A stretch of DNA of 64,000 nucleotides. It comes from Methanoculleus chikugoensis. Lineage in GTDB: Archaea > Halobacteriota > Methanomicrobia > Methanomicrobiales > Methanoculleaceae. The position numbers and the translations under genes are program-made. Below are positions 42,377 to 50,321 of the stretch, in pieces. The notes beneath the pieces were generated by a model that saw nothing but the letters and a program-made list of their open reading frames with translations, had not been told where the DNA came from and made no database searches. Numbering within the stretch: position 1 is the first letter of the stretch; every line of letters starts with the position of its first letter. The DNA lies in the NCBI RefSeq assembly GCF_019669965.1, contig NZ_AP019781.1:124001-188000 (forward strand), written 5' to 3'.

Positions 42377-42516
42377 GGTAAGGAATCTGATTGCGCGCGA
42401 TTCTGGCGGTTTACGGCCAACTCCGACCCCCCTGTCGGCTTCACGCCTACGATCGGGAGAACGCACTGCGGCCTGAACGGGGCCGGATGCAGGGGGATCG
42501 CCGCGCCGTCACACCA

Positions 42517-42525
42517 ACCTATATC
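42517..42525 (+). promoter_or_regulatory. TATA box of the DUF3821 surface protein gene
   Basis: CCTATATC lies about 29 nt before the ATG at 42550. Confidence 0.55.
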
Positions 42526-42549
42526 AGTAAAATCAGCACAGGGAATCTC

Positions 42550-43551
42550 ATGGGACCAGAGTGGATCCGCAGGCGAGGCCCCGTCATCCTCCTCGCCGTC
42601 TGTCTCCTTGCCCTCTCTGCAGGGCAGGCCGGAGCCCGCGGCCCGGCGATCAACGATATCCAGCCCTACGACACCATCTTCGTCTACGAAGAGGGGCTCG
42701 ACCTCTCCCAGCTCCGCGACCCGGCCACGAACAACAGCGTCACGGAACTGCGGAAGTACCAGAACGACGACCCCAACCGGGGGGCCGAAAGAAGCATCCC
42801 GGTCACTGACGACACGAACTTCGACGTGCAGGACATCTACCTGGATGAGGACTACGGGACATACTACGCCTTCAACCCCACGGACGGGGCGACGGCGCAG
42901 GTCATGATCCGCGAACCGAGGCTCTTCCTCGATGTGGTGCTCGCGAACCCCTACCACAACGAGCCCCTGGAAGGGCTGACCGTCTCCCCGAACACCCGGA
43001 TAGCCTTCAGGGTATCCGCCCCCGACGTCGGGGCGTTCTACGAGGCGGGCGGCGTCTACCCGGCGACGATCGATATCGTGCTCACCACACCGGGCGGTGC
43101 GGAGACGACGAGGATCGGGGGGGTCAACCTGGCCGGGCTGAACGTCAGTTCGACCCGGTTCTACACCGACGACCCCGCGAGACCGGGCGCAGTCCGGCTC
43201 GGCGACATCGGTAGGCCGGGAACCTACTCCGTCCGGGCCGTATGGAGGACGCCTTCGGGGTTCGACGCCTACGCTCCCGACTCCAAGCCGGTGACGTTCA
43301 CGGTAGCAAACCGTGTCGGAGTGGATACGACCGCAACGCCGATACCCACCGCGACCGTGACGGCCACGCCGACGGCAACTCCGACGACCGCACCCCCGAC
43401 GACGGTTCCCACGACCGCACCGACAGAGGCCCCAACACCCACCGCGACGACGGAACCGGCAACCCCGACACCGACCGCAGCGCCGCTCCCGGCCGCCCTG
43501 GCCGTAGCAGCGGTCGGATTCGCCCTGGCGCTCGCCGGCAGGCGGCGGTAA
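42550..43551 (+). CDS. DUF3821 surface protein with Thr/Pro stalk and C-terminal anchor
   Basis: A 333-residue exported protein. A signal peptide (residues 1-30) is followed by a DUF3821 domain (about 33-250) containing INDIQPYDTIFVYEEGLDL and several DP-rich loops. A long stalk built of PTATPTTAPPT-type repeats (about 255-310) precedes a hydrophobic helix and a final GRRR. DUF3821 is restricted to methanogen relatives and is a probable S-layer or surface component. The C-terminal design is shared with the protein at 38874-39416. ATG 42550 fits the TATA box. Confidence 0.87.
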   Translation: MGPEWIRRRGPVILLAVCLLALSAGQAGARGPAINDIQPYDTIFVYEEGLDLSQLRDPATNNSVTELRKYQNDDPNRGAERSIPVTDDTNFDVQDIYLDEDYGTYYAFNPTDGATAQVMIREPRLFLDVVLANPYHNEPLEGLTVSPNTRIAFRVSAPDVGAFYEAGGVYPATIDIVLTTPGGAETTRIGGVNLAGLNVSSTRFYTDDPARPGAVRLGDIGRPGTYSVRAVWRTPSGFDAYAPDSKPVTFTVANRVGVDTTATPIPTATVTATPTATPTTAPPTTVPTTAPTEAPTPTATTEPATPTPTAAPLPAALAVAAVGFALALAGRRR

Positions 43552-43556
43552 AAAAT

Positions 43557-43874
43557 TCAGCAGAACCGGCAGCCGCAACCGCCGGCCGCGTCCCGGATCC
43601 GGCGGAGGGCGGCTGCCGCCCATTTTGCGACGGCGGGATCGGCGTCCTCGAGCGCCTCCATCAACGCCGGAACCGCTCCGGTATCCCCGATCATCCCGAG
43701 GGTGTAGGCCGCCCACATCCGGAGGCGGGGATCGGGATCGTCGAGCGCAGAAAGAAGCGGCGGAAGGGCAGCCGGGCCGAGTGCGGCGAGCTCCGCCGCA
43801 GCCGTCATCCGGTCGGCACTGCTGCCGGCGCGGAGGATACCGATCAGCGCAGTCGTTCTGTCCATCACGTCCAT
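43557..43874 (-). CDS. short HEAT-repeat protein with Cys-rich end
   Basis: A 105-residue protein with two or three HEAT-like helical repeats: ADRMTAAAELAALGPAALPP, DPRLRMWAAYTLGMIGDTGA and DPAVAKWAAAALRRIRD. It ends in AGGCGCRFC, an unusual CGCxxC metal- or cluster-binding candidate. It lies 5 nt from the convergent DUF3821 stop. A second HEAT protein occurs at 62423. ATG 43874 is used; an in-frame ATG at 43865 is an alternative. Confidence 0.78.
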   Translation of the reverse strand: MDVMDRTTALIGILRAGSSADRMTAAAELAALGPAALPPLLSALDDPDPRLRMWAAYTLGMIGDTGAVPALMEALEDADPAVAKWAAAALRRIRDAAGGCGCRFC

Positions 43875-43929
43875 GGTTGTTCTTCGATGCGGAAGGGGAA
43901 AAAGGTACACGCGACGCTTGCGCTCTGCC

Positions 43930-43937
43930 AAAAAAAA
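43930..43937 (-). terminator. T-tract after the repeat lipoprotein gene
   Basis: Eight T residues on the minus strand lie a few bases after the stop codon at 43941. Confidence 0.5.
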
Positions 43938-43940
43938 GGG

Positions 43941-45116
43941 TCAGTGGGTCTGTCGGTAGTAGTCCCACTCATCGACTACGGTCCCGTTTGCAAAGATGCA
44001 GACGCCATACTCGCTGCCGTCGGGATTCTTCCGGATCTCGTAGGCGTGGCCCTGCTCGATGCACCAGACCGCGGCCGGGTTCGCGATCCCGGCAGTTTCG
44101 CCGCATGCAGAGCAGGCCCAGGGGACGGCGAGGATCTCGACCGGGGTGCCCCACTGCTGGATGGTCATGGCGTCGCGGGAGACTTCACCGGCAAAGGTGA
44201 GCCGCATACCGTCGACCCGGTAGCGCTCGTCGAGGTCGAGCGGGAGGTAGCGCTCCCCGTCGTCGGCGACGATCCCGTAGAACCCGCCCTCGAGATCGAT
44301 GTAAGTGACCGTCCCGGTCGTTGCGACGTAGGTCGCGTTCCCTGCCGTATCGATGGCGATGATCTCGACGGGGGTTCCCCACTGCTGGACGGTCATGGTG
44401 TTCTCCAGCACCCGGGCAACGAACGTCACGTTCGTGCCGTCGACCTGCCAGGACTCGTTCAGGTTGAGCGGGAGGTAGTTGCCGTCGTCGGCGACGAGGC
44501 CGTAAAACCCGCCTTCAAGATCGATGTAAGTGACCGTGGCGTTCCCCGAAACGAGCAGGACGCCTTCAATCACCTCGATCGACCGGATCTCCACAGGGGT
44601 TCCCCACATCTGGATTCCCGCTGCATCGTCCTGCACGTCGGCGCTGAACTGCACCGAAAGACCGTCCTGCCGGTACTCCGCCGGGAGGTTTCCGGGCAGG
44701 TAGTTCCTGCCGTCATCGGTGACGAGGCCGTAGAACCCGCCTTCGAGATCGATGTAGGTGACCGTGGCGTTCGCTAGGACCGTCCGCCGGGTGTCGCCCG
44801 CCGCGATCTCGACAACCTCGACCGGCGTCCCCCACTGCTGGATGGTTGCCGTCTCGTTCATGATATCAACGACGAACACGACGCGAAGACCGTCCTGCCG
44901 GTACTCCGCCGGGAGGTCGGTGGGGAGGTAGTGCTCGCCGTCATCGGCGACGATACCGTAGAAACCGCCTTCAAGATCGATGTAGGTGACCGTTCCGTTC
45001 CCGGAGACGCGGTCGGTCGCCGTCTCATCTCCCCCGGCGGCGATGCAGCCGCAGGCGACGATGGCCCCGAAGAGAACGAGGACGATGACCATATAGTTCG
45101 GATTGGATCCCGTCAT
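43941..45116 (-). CDS. lipoprotein with four tandem beta-repeats and a DUF333 domain
   Basis: A 391-residue exported lipoprotein (lipobox around Cys22/Cys24 after a hydrophobic VIVLVLFGAIVA). Four repeats of about 75 residues follow, each with TVTYIDLEGGFYG(I/L)V, DDG-x-YLP and ending QWGTPVEI or similar. After the fourth repeat comes a CSAC pair, then a C-terminal DUF333 domain: NPAAVWCIEQGHAYEIRK and YGVCIFANGTVVDEWDYY. The repeats look like small OB-type barrels. The function is unknown. Start codons at 45122 and 45116 are both possible; 45116 has better spacing to GGTG. Confidence 0.8.
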   Translation of the reverse strand: MTGSNPNYMVIVLVLFGAIVACGCIAAGGDETATDRVSGNGTVTYIDLEGGFYGIVADDGEHYLPTDLPAEYRQDGLRVVFVVDIMNETATIQQWGTPVEVVEIAAGDTRRTVLANATVTYIDLEGGFYGLVTDDGRNYLPGNLPAEYRQDGLSVQFSADVQDDAAGIQMWGTPVEIRSIEVIEGVLLVSGNATVTYIDLEGGFYGLVADDGNYLPLNLNESWQVDGTNVTFVARVLENTMTVQQWGTPVEIIAIDTAGNATYVATTGTVTYIDLEGGFYGIVADDGERYLPLDLDERYRVDGMRLTFAGEVSRDAMTIQQWGTPVEILAVPWACSACGETAGIANPAAVWCIEQGHAYEIRKNPDGSEYGVCIFANGTVVDEWDYYRQTH

Positions 45117-45191
45117 AAGCATCAACACCGATACATTGCGCCGTCCGGGGTAAGTAAATTGCCTTAACTACGAAGGGATTCGGAGTTATCC

Positions 45192-45210
45192 GCCCGAAGA
45201 GACTTCGGGC
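45192..45210. other. strong hairpin near the repeat lipoprotein promoter
   Basis: GCCCGAAG-AGA-CTTCGGGC is a perfect 8-bp stem, located between the DUF2207 stop (45244) and the lipoprotein start. On the minus strand it follows a run of six T (45221-45226), so terminator or attenuator roles are both possible. Confidence 0.45.
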
Positions 45211-45243
45211 ACCAGCCGGGAAAAAAGTTATCGAAAGGAGCAG

Positions 45244-47070
45244 TCAGCGTCCCCCGACGCCGCCGCCCCCAAAGCCGCCGCCACCGCCGAACGACCCGCC
45301 GCCACCGAACCCGCCGCTGCCGCCGCCGCTCGACGGCGGGGAGTAGAGGACGATCGGGGCAAATATCACCGGCATGTTCGAGTAGAGCGGCACCCCGACG
45401 TCCGGGAGGTCGATATGCAGGTTCTTCATCGCCTGCTCCACCTTATCGCCGAGGCCGAGCGCCGTCCCGTAGACCAGCCACTCTCCCCACATCGAGAGGT
45501 CGGCGGGAGAATATTGCCGGATCAGCGCGAGATCCGAGAGGAAGTAGGAGAACGCGTCCCACTCGAGTTTCTCCTTGTAGTGGTCGCCCTTCCAGAACCC
45601 AAACAGCGTCGAGGGGAAGAGAGCTGCGATCCCGACCTGGACCGCGGCGATGAAGGAGAGGACGCTTGCCGGAATCAGGAGATAGGCCGCTCCCGGCGCG
45701 AGGATGAACGCGAGGATGGATAGCCCGCACGGGATGGCGCCGAGGAAGACGAGCGGGAGGATCATCGTCCGGCCGTCCTTGATATACCGGTGGGCGAGCG
45801 AGGTGTCCACATCCCGGGTCAGGCCGGCAAGCGACTGCTGGTACTGCTCGATCCGGTGCTGGTAGCCGGGGCTCCGCCGGGCGGTCCGGGCAAACTCCTC
45901 GAGATCGGCGGTGTCCACAACGTGATCGTCGGCGATGTTGCCGAGGAAGTTGAGCACCCGCTGCTCGTAAGGATCGGTCGACTCCCCCGAGACGATCCGG
46001 ACCGTGACGCCTTTGCCGTCCGGTTTCTCGGTCACCACGATCTTCTTCTGCCGGTGGAGGTCGAGGATCGTCGCGTAGAACCCGTTCTCGTCGAACTCAA
46101 GTGCGTCGCCCTTGAAGAGGAGGTTCACCTGCCAGGGCTTGAGCGCGGTGTTCGGCGTGAAACTCAGGTACTCCGGCACGGTAAACTGCTTCTCCCTGCC
46201 GTAGCGGAGGTAGACGCCAAGAAGAATGAACGGCATCGCGAGGACGAGGACGGTCGCAAGGGTGTAGAGGACGTTCGCCGCCGCATAGAGGAACGAGGGC
46301 CAGCGGTGGGCGTCGGCCGTCTGCTGCCGCACGTCCGGGACGTACTCGGGGAATCCGTCGATCTCTTCCATGAACGCGGGGTCGAGGATCATCTCGATGT
46401 TCAGCGCGTCGTCCTGCGGGGCGGCCCCCGTGATGATGACGGACTCCGCCGTCCGCTCGACCTCAAGGGTCGGAGGATGCGTGTAGACCTCCTCGATCTG
46501 CCCGGCGAACGGCAGCGTGACCCGGAGGCTGCGGTAGGGGACGTGCTCGTCCACGAGTTTCAGGTTCAGGTGCGCCCATTCCTCGTCGTACTCGATCGGC
46601 GGCCGGACCTGGTAGCGGTACTCCACCGTATAGGTGCCCGGGGCGAAGTAGCCGGGGTTGTAGAGGCCAACCTCATTATCGAATGCAAGACCCCGGATCG
46701 TCGAGATGTCCGAGGAGGTCGAGATTCCGGCGGCAATCCGCACCTCGCCCCGGTCATCTTTCACGTAGCCGATGGTTCCGGGCGGGGCAATCATCCCGAC
46801 GAACTCGATATGCGGCCGGTCGATTGCGGAGAAGACGAGCGGCGCGTCCCAGTAGCGGAAGAGCATCCGGTACTCGCCTGCGGCGCGGACGTCGTAGGTG
46901 TAGCGTTCGACCAGGGTTCCGTTCTCGTAAAAGACCGCGTCGTAGTGCCCAACCTCCAGGTCTCCCCGGAAGAGGGCGGGGAGCGCGTTCGCTCCGACGG
47001 CCGCCAGCACCCCGATGACCAGGGTGACGGCGAGAAGGGTGAGTATCTGCTGCCGCTCAGTTATCCGCAT
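45244..47070 (-). CDS. DUF2207 membrane protein
   Basis: A 608-residue DUF2207 protein. It has one N-terminal helix (about 10-30), a large extracytoplasmic beta domain (about 35-260), a membrane helix (about 270-295), a cytosolic winged-helix-like region (about 305-450), two further helices (about 455-500), and a terminal Gly/Ser-rich tail (SSGGGSGGFGGGGSFGGGGG). This is the usual layout of DUF2207, which typically pairs with LemA, as here. The function is unknown. The gene begins 6 nt after the LemA stop (ATG 47070). Confidence 0.9.
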   Translation of the reverse strand: MRITERQQILTLLAVTLVIGVLAAVGANALPALFRGDLEVGHYDAVFYENGTLVERYTYDVRAAGEYRMLFRYWDAPLVFSAIDRPHIEFVGMIAPPGTIGYVKDDRGEVRIAAGISTSSDISTIRGLAFDNEVGLYNPGYFAPGTYTVEYRYQVRPPIEYDEEWAHLNLKLVDEHVPYRSLRVTLPFAGQIEEVYTHPPTLEVERTAESVIITGAAPQDDALNIEMILDPAFMEEIDGFPEYVPDVRQQTADAHRWPSFLYAAANVLYTLATVLVLAMPFILLGVYLRYGREKQFTVPEYLSFTPNTALKPWQVNLLFKGDALEFDENGFYATILDLHRQKKIVVTEKPDGKGVTVRIVSGESTDPYEQRVLNFLGNIADDHVVDTADLEEFARTARRSPGYQHRIEQYQQSLAGLTRDVDTSLAHRYIKDGRTMILPLVFLGAIPCGLSILAFILAPGAAYLLIPASVLSFIAAVQVGIAALFPSTLFGFWKGDHYKEKLEWDAFSYFLSDLALIRQYSPADLSMWGEWLVYGTALGLGDKVEQAMKNLHIDLPDVGVPLYSNMPVIFAPIVLYSPPSSGGGSGGFGGGGSFGGGGGFGGGGVGGR

Positions 47071-47076
47071 GGTTCA

Positions 47077-47649
47077 TCAGAACGCTATCGTCGGGACCCG
47101 CTCGATCTCCTCGCCGAACTCCAGGTACTCGAGCTTCTTAAAACCCATGACGCCGGCGATCAGGTTCGAGGGGATCGTGTCGGTCATGGTATTGTACTGC
47201 TGGGCGATGTTGTTGTAGGTGTAGCGGTGCCGGGCGATCTCGTCCTCGACACCCTGGATCGCGCCCATCAGGTTCTGCACCGTCTGGGAGGTCTTGAGAT
47301 CGGGGTAGTTCTCCGCGACCGCGAGCAGCCGCCCGAGAACCGACCGGGACTCGCGCTCGAGGTCGTTCAGGTCGCCCGGGCCGGCGCTACCGATGCGCGC
47401 CCGCATCTCGGTCACCCCGGTCAGGGTCTCCTTCTCGAAGGTCGCGTAACTCTTCACCGCGCCGAGGAGCTGCTCGATCATGTCCAGCCGCTTCTTCATC
47501 GCGACCTTCACCTGCCCGACCGTCGCTTCGGCGGAGTTTTTGAGGGAGAAGAACCGGTTGTAGATACCGATTGCTGCCGCCGCGACGCCGATGACGACCA
47601 GCACCACGACGACGATAAGGACAATGGAGATTATGTCCAACGTTGTCAC
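47077..47649 (-). CDS. LemA family protein
   Basis: A 190-residue LemA protein. An N-terminal transmembrane helix (about 5-28) precedes a long helical bundle with YNRFFSLKNSAEATVGQVKV, MKKRLDMIEQLLGAVKSYAT and YNNIAQQYNTMTDTIPSNLI, the diagnostic LemA segments, ending in KLEYLEF. The GTG at 47649 sits about 27 nt from a TATA box (47673-47681, minus strand) and is probably leaderless. Cotranscribed with DUF2207; the pair is common in bacteria and archaea with unknown role. Confidence 0.93.
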   Translation of the reverse strand: MTTLDIISIVLIVVVVLVVIGVAAAAIGIYNRFFSLKNSAEATVGQVKVAMKKRLDMIEQLLGAVKSYATFEKETLTGVTEMRARIGSAGPGDLNDLERESRSVLGRLLAVAENYPDLKTSQTVQNLMGAIQGVEDEIARHRYTYNNIAQQYNTMTDTIPSNLIAGVMGFKKLEYLEFGEEIERVPTIAF

Positions 47650-47672
47650 CAGTACTCTATGTGCTCCGCGGC

Positions 47673-47681
47673 ATATTTAAG
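47673..47681 (-). promoter_or_regulatory. TATA box of the lemA-DUF2207 operon
   Basis: TTAAATATG on the minus strand lies about 27 nt from the GTG start at 47649. Confidence 0.6.
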
Positions 47682-47777
47682 AGATGACTCTTAATCCGCG
47701 CGGGGGAGCGGGAAAAACACCGGTACGGAAGAGATTGGTGGTCCCGCGCTTTGACCGTGTTTTCACGGGAAAACCGG

Positions 47778-49454
47778 CTACTCCGCGATCTCCTCGCCGG
47801 AGCTCACCATCGCCACGACGTTGCCGTCTGCGTCCCGCAGAAGGGCGTTGTGCCAGAGGATCGGCCGCTCCCGCCCGTCCCGCGTGACGACCGGACTCTC
47901 CTCGAACGGCGGAGGCTCGGCACCGCCGGCCACGAGACGGCTGAAGTTCTGCGCGAGCCGCTTCCGCAGCCGTTCGGGGACGACCGTTGCAAACCAGTTC
48001 TTTCCTGCGAGATCTCCCTCGGAGTATCCCAGGACCTCGCTCGCCTTCCGGTTGACGAGATCGATGGTGCCGTCGGCCCGGATCACCGCGATCACCACGC
48101 CCGCCGCCTCCAGGTATCCCTGCGCACGGTCGCGCTCGGCGATCAGGTGAATCTCCGCGGCGGCGCGATCGGTGACGTCCTCGGCGATCCCGAGCATGTA
48201 CTTCAGCATGCCCTTTGAACTGAAGATCGGGATCTTCTTCGCGGAGAGCATCCGGCCGCCCGGGATCCGGATCTCCTTCTCCAGGGCGGCCGCCCGTTCC
48301 ACGAGCTCCCGGTCGCCGTCGGCGAAGAAGGCCGCCATCTCCGGCGGGAAGATCTCCGCGGCCCGTTTTCCCACCATCTCCTCCTGCGTCATCCCGAGGA
48401 ACGTCTCGGCGGCCTTGTTCGAGAAGACGAACGTGTTCCCCTCCACTTCCCGGACAAAGACCATGCTCGGGATGTTGTTGACCACCGAGTAGAGGAACGA
48501 CTTCCACTGGGCCACCCGTTTTGCGGCACGCGCCCGTTCGGTGACGTCGCGGCAGACCATCCGGTAGCCGGTGAAGTCGCCGATAACGTCGTAGACCGGT
48601 GTTGCGCTCACCTCGAGGACGACGGGGCTCCCGTCCCGGTGGAGCATCGTCCATTCAAAGAGGACTCGCGGTCTCGGATCGTCGAGGAGCGCGGCAAACT
48701 GCTCCCTGACCGGCTCCGCCTTCTCCGGGGGCATGAAGTCGCACGGGGTTTTTCGGAGCATCTCTTCGGGTGCGTAGCCGAGGAACTCCCGGCTTTTCGG
48801 GCTGACGTAGGTGAACGTGCAGGCTTCGTCGACGTTCAGGATCAGGTCGCTGATGTTCTCGACGAGGCTTCTGAAAAGGAGCTCGCTCTCGCGCAGGGCC
48901 TCTTCGGCCCGGCGCCCCTCGGTGATGTCCTCGAGGATGATGGTGACGCCCGGCGCTCCGTCATTGAAGACGGTGGGGAGGAACTTGATCCGGAAGAAGA
49001 GTTCCTGGTCGTGCCGCAGGAACCGGAGTTCCTCGGTGACCTCGCGGCCGCCCAGGGCGTCGGTGATCCGGCTCCGTATCAGCGGGTGGTCGAACGCGGC
49101 GAGCGGCGAAGTCTCGATGGAGTTCCCGATGATAGCGTCCCGCTCCCTCCCTGCAAACGAACAGACGGCGTCGTTTGCCTGGACGATCCGGCGGTCCCGG
49201 TCGAGTACCAGCACGAGATCCGACGAGAAGTTGAGCATGGCGGCAATGGGAACCCTCTGCGAGAGGTAGAAGACCTTGGCCTTCCCGTAGGTCTCCATCT
49301 CCGCCTGGCCCGATACCAGGAGGACATCGAGGTACCGGGAGACGGTGTTCCGGTTGATCCCGACGGCAGCGGCAAGATCGGAGACCGACATGCCACGCGG
49401 ATGCTCTTTCAGGGCTCGGAGCAGGAGAGAGAGTGCGTCGGTAGTGGGATCCAT
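47778..49454 (-). CDS. HTH-PAS multi-sensor protein (PAS repeats, no kinase)
   Basis: A 558-residue soluble protein. An N-terminal winged-helix (about 5-60, GMSVSDLAAAVGINRNTVSRYL) is followed by a linker KAKVFYLSQRVPI, then four PAS domains (about 75-190, 195-310, 320-430, 435-550), each with a GRE/GYxxEEM-type motif and PAC-like ends (ITEGRRAEEAL, VTERARAAKRV). No histidine-kinase, cyclase or GGDEF domain follows, so it should act as a DNA-binding sensor on its own. Start ATG 49454 follows a TATA box at 49480-49486. It resembles the protein at 60393, a family expanded in these methanogens. Confidence 0.88.
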   Translation of the reverse strand: MDPTTDALSLLLRALKEHPRGMSVSDLAAAVGINRNTVSRYLDVLLVSGQAEMETYGKAKVFYLSQRVPIAAMLNFSSDLVLVLDRDRRIVQANDAVCSFAGRERDAIIGNSIETSPLAAFDHPLIRSRITDALGGREVTEELRFLRHDQELFFRIKFLPTVFNDGAPGVTIILEDITEGRRAEEALRESELLFRSLVENISDLILNVDEACTFTYVSPKSREFLGYAPEEMLRKTPCDFMPPEKAEPVREQFAALLDDPRPRVLFEWTMLHRDGSPVVLEVSATPVYDVIGDFTGYRMVCRDVTERARAAKRVAQWKSFLYSVVNNIPSMVFVREVEGNTFVFSNKAAETFLGMTQEEMVGKRAAEIFPPEMAAFFADGDRELVERAAALEKEIRIPGGRMLSAKKIPIFSSKGMLKYMLGIAEDVTDRAAAEIHLIAERDRAQGYLEAAGVVIAVIRADGTIDLVNRKASEVLGYSEGDLAGKNWFATVVPERLRKRLAQNFSRLVAGGAEPPPFEESPVVTRDGRERPILWHNALLRDADGNVVAMVSSGEEIAE

Positions 49455-49479
49455 GTGCAAATAGTGTTTCGCGCCGGGA

Positions 49480-49486
49480 GATATAG
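49480..49486 (-). promoter_or_regulatory. TATA box of the HTH-PAS gene at 49454
   Basis: The CTATAT-type element on the minus strand lies about 27 nt before ATG 49454 and predicts a leaderless message. Confidence 0.55.
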
Positions 49487-49939
49487 GGTTTTGCAGTGCT
49501 GCATGCTATGTCGCTACACACAACGCCACACCTCAATGCAAGGCAATAACAGAAAACCATAAATAATCGGATGGTCAACATATGATCCCCAGAGTCGAGA
49601 GACGGGGAATCTCTCCGACAACCCGGACCGCACAGGCACGGCGGACCCGGGCCGGCACAAGAACGGCTGGGATCGGTGAACGGAACATTCACCACGCTGA
49701 CTGCATCAACGTCACGATGCACCGGAAGAGACCCGGTGCAGACAGGCACACCTCTCTAAACACTCATACCGGCACGGTGGCATGCGGCACCGGGGCGGGT
49801 GGCACAACCGCCCCGGGACTCCCCGCAGGCACCGCATGGTTATCACACACCATAAAATACCTCTTTTTGCGCTCTCCCTCCAGGACGCCCGAAACCGGAG
49901 AGCAATGTCTATCTTCCATCAGAACAAAAAACTCATTAA
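49487..49939. other. intergenic region between divergent HTH-PAS and Rsb-module genes
   Basis: Nothing coding is supported; the frame 49582-49956 is compositionally anomalous and overlaps the STAS start. A TATA-like ATAAAATACC (about 49854-49863) suggests the Rsb-module promoter with a leader of about 60 nt. AT-rich patches at 49557-49572 may hold further signals. Confidence 0.5.
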
Positions 49940-50296
49940 ATGAGCGGGCACGTTGAGATCACCGAGAAGAGAAACGGTAACATCGATATCGTCACGGTGA
50001 AAGGGCGGCTGGATGCAGGCTCTTCGGAGACGGCACAGGAGCGGATCAACGGGGTGCTCGACGCCGGAGGGAGAAACCTCCTCGTCAACCTCTGCGAACT
50101 TGACTACATCAGCAGTTCCGGGCTCCGGGTGCTGCTTGCCACGCTGAAGCGGCTGAAGGCCGACGGCGGGGCGCTCCGGATCGCCTGCGCACAGCCGCAG
50201 ATTCTCGAGGTCTTCACCATGGCGGGGTTCCACCGGATCTTCTTGCTCTCTCCCGACGAGGCAACCGCGCTTGCCGGATTTCCAGCGGGGCCCTGA
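49940..50296 (+). CDS. STAS-domain anti-sigma-factor-antagonist-like protein
   Basis: A 118-residue single STAS domain of the SpoIIAA/RsbV type. Motifs are VTVKGRLDAGSSE, LVNLCELDYISSSGLRVLLA (with the phosphorylatable serine in the SSSG loop) and RLKADGGALRIACA. In bacteria such proteins sequester anti-sigma kinases when dephosphorylated. The next two genes supply the phosphatase and kinase. Archaea have no sigma factors, so the final target must be something else. Confidence 0.9.
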   Translation: MSGHVEITEKRNGNIDIVTVKGRLDAGSSETAQERINGVLDAGGRNLLVNLCELDYISSSGLRVLLATLKRLKADGGALRIACAQPQILEVFTMAGFHRIFLLSPDEATALAGFPAGP

Positions 50297-50321
50297 GCGG
50301 CACCACGGGCGGTAGACCGGT

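Noticed and set aside
45790-47694. 634-codon plus-strand frame
   Set aside because: Antisense of DUF2207 and LemA, both of which have clear family signatures.
49582-49956. 124-codon frame before the Rsb module
   Set aside because: Thr/Arg/Gly-rich, no homology, overlaps the STAS gene start and lies in a divergent promoter region.
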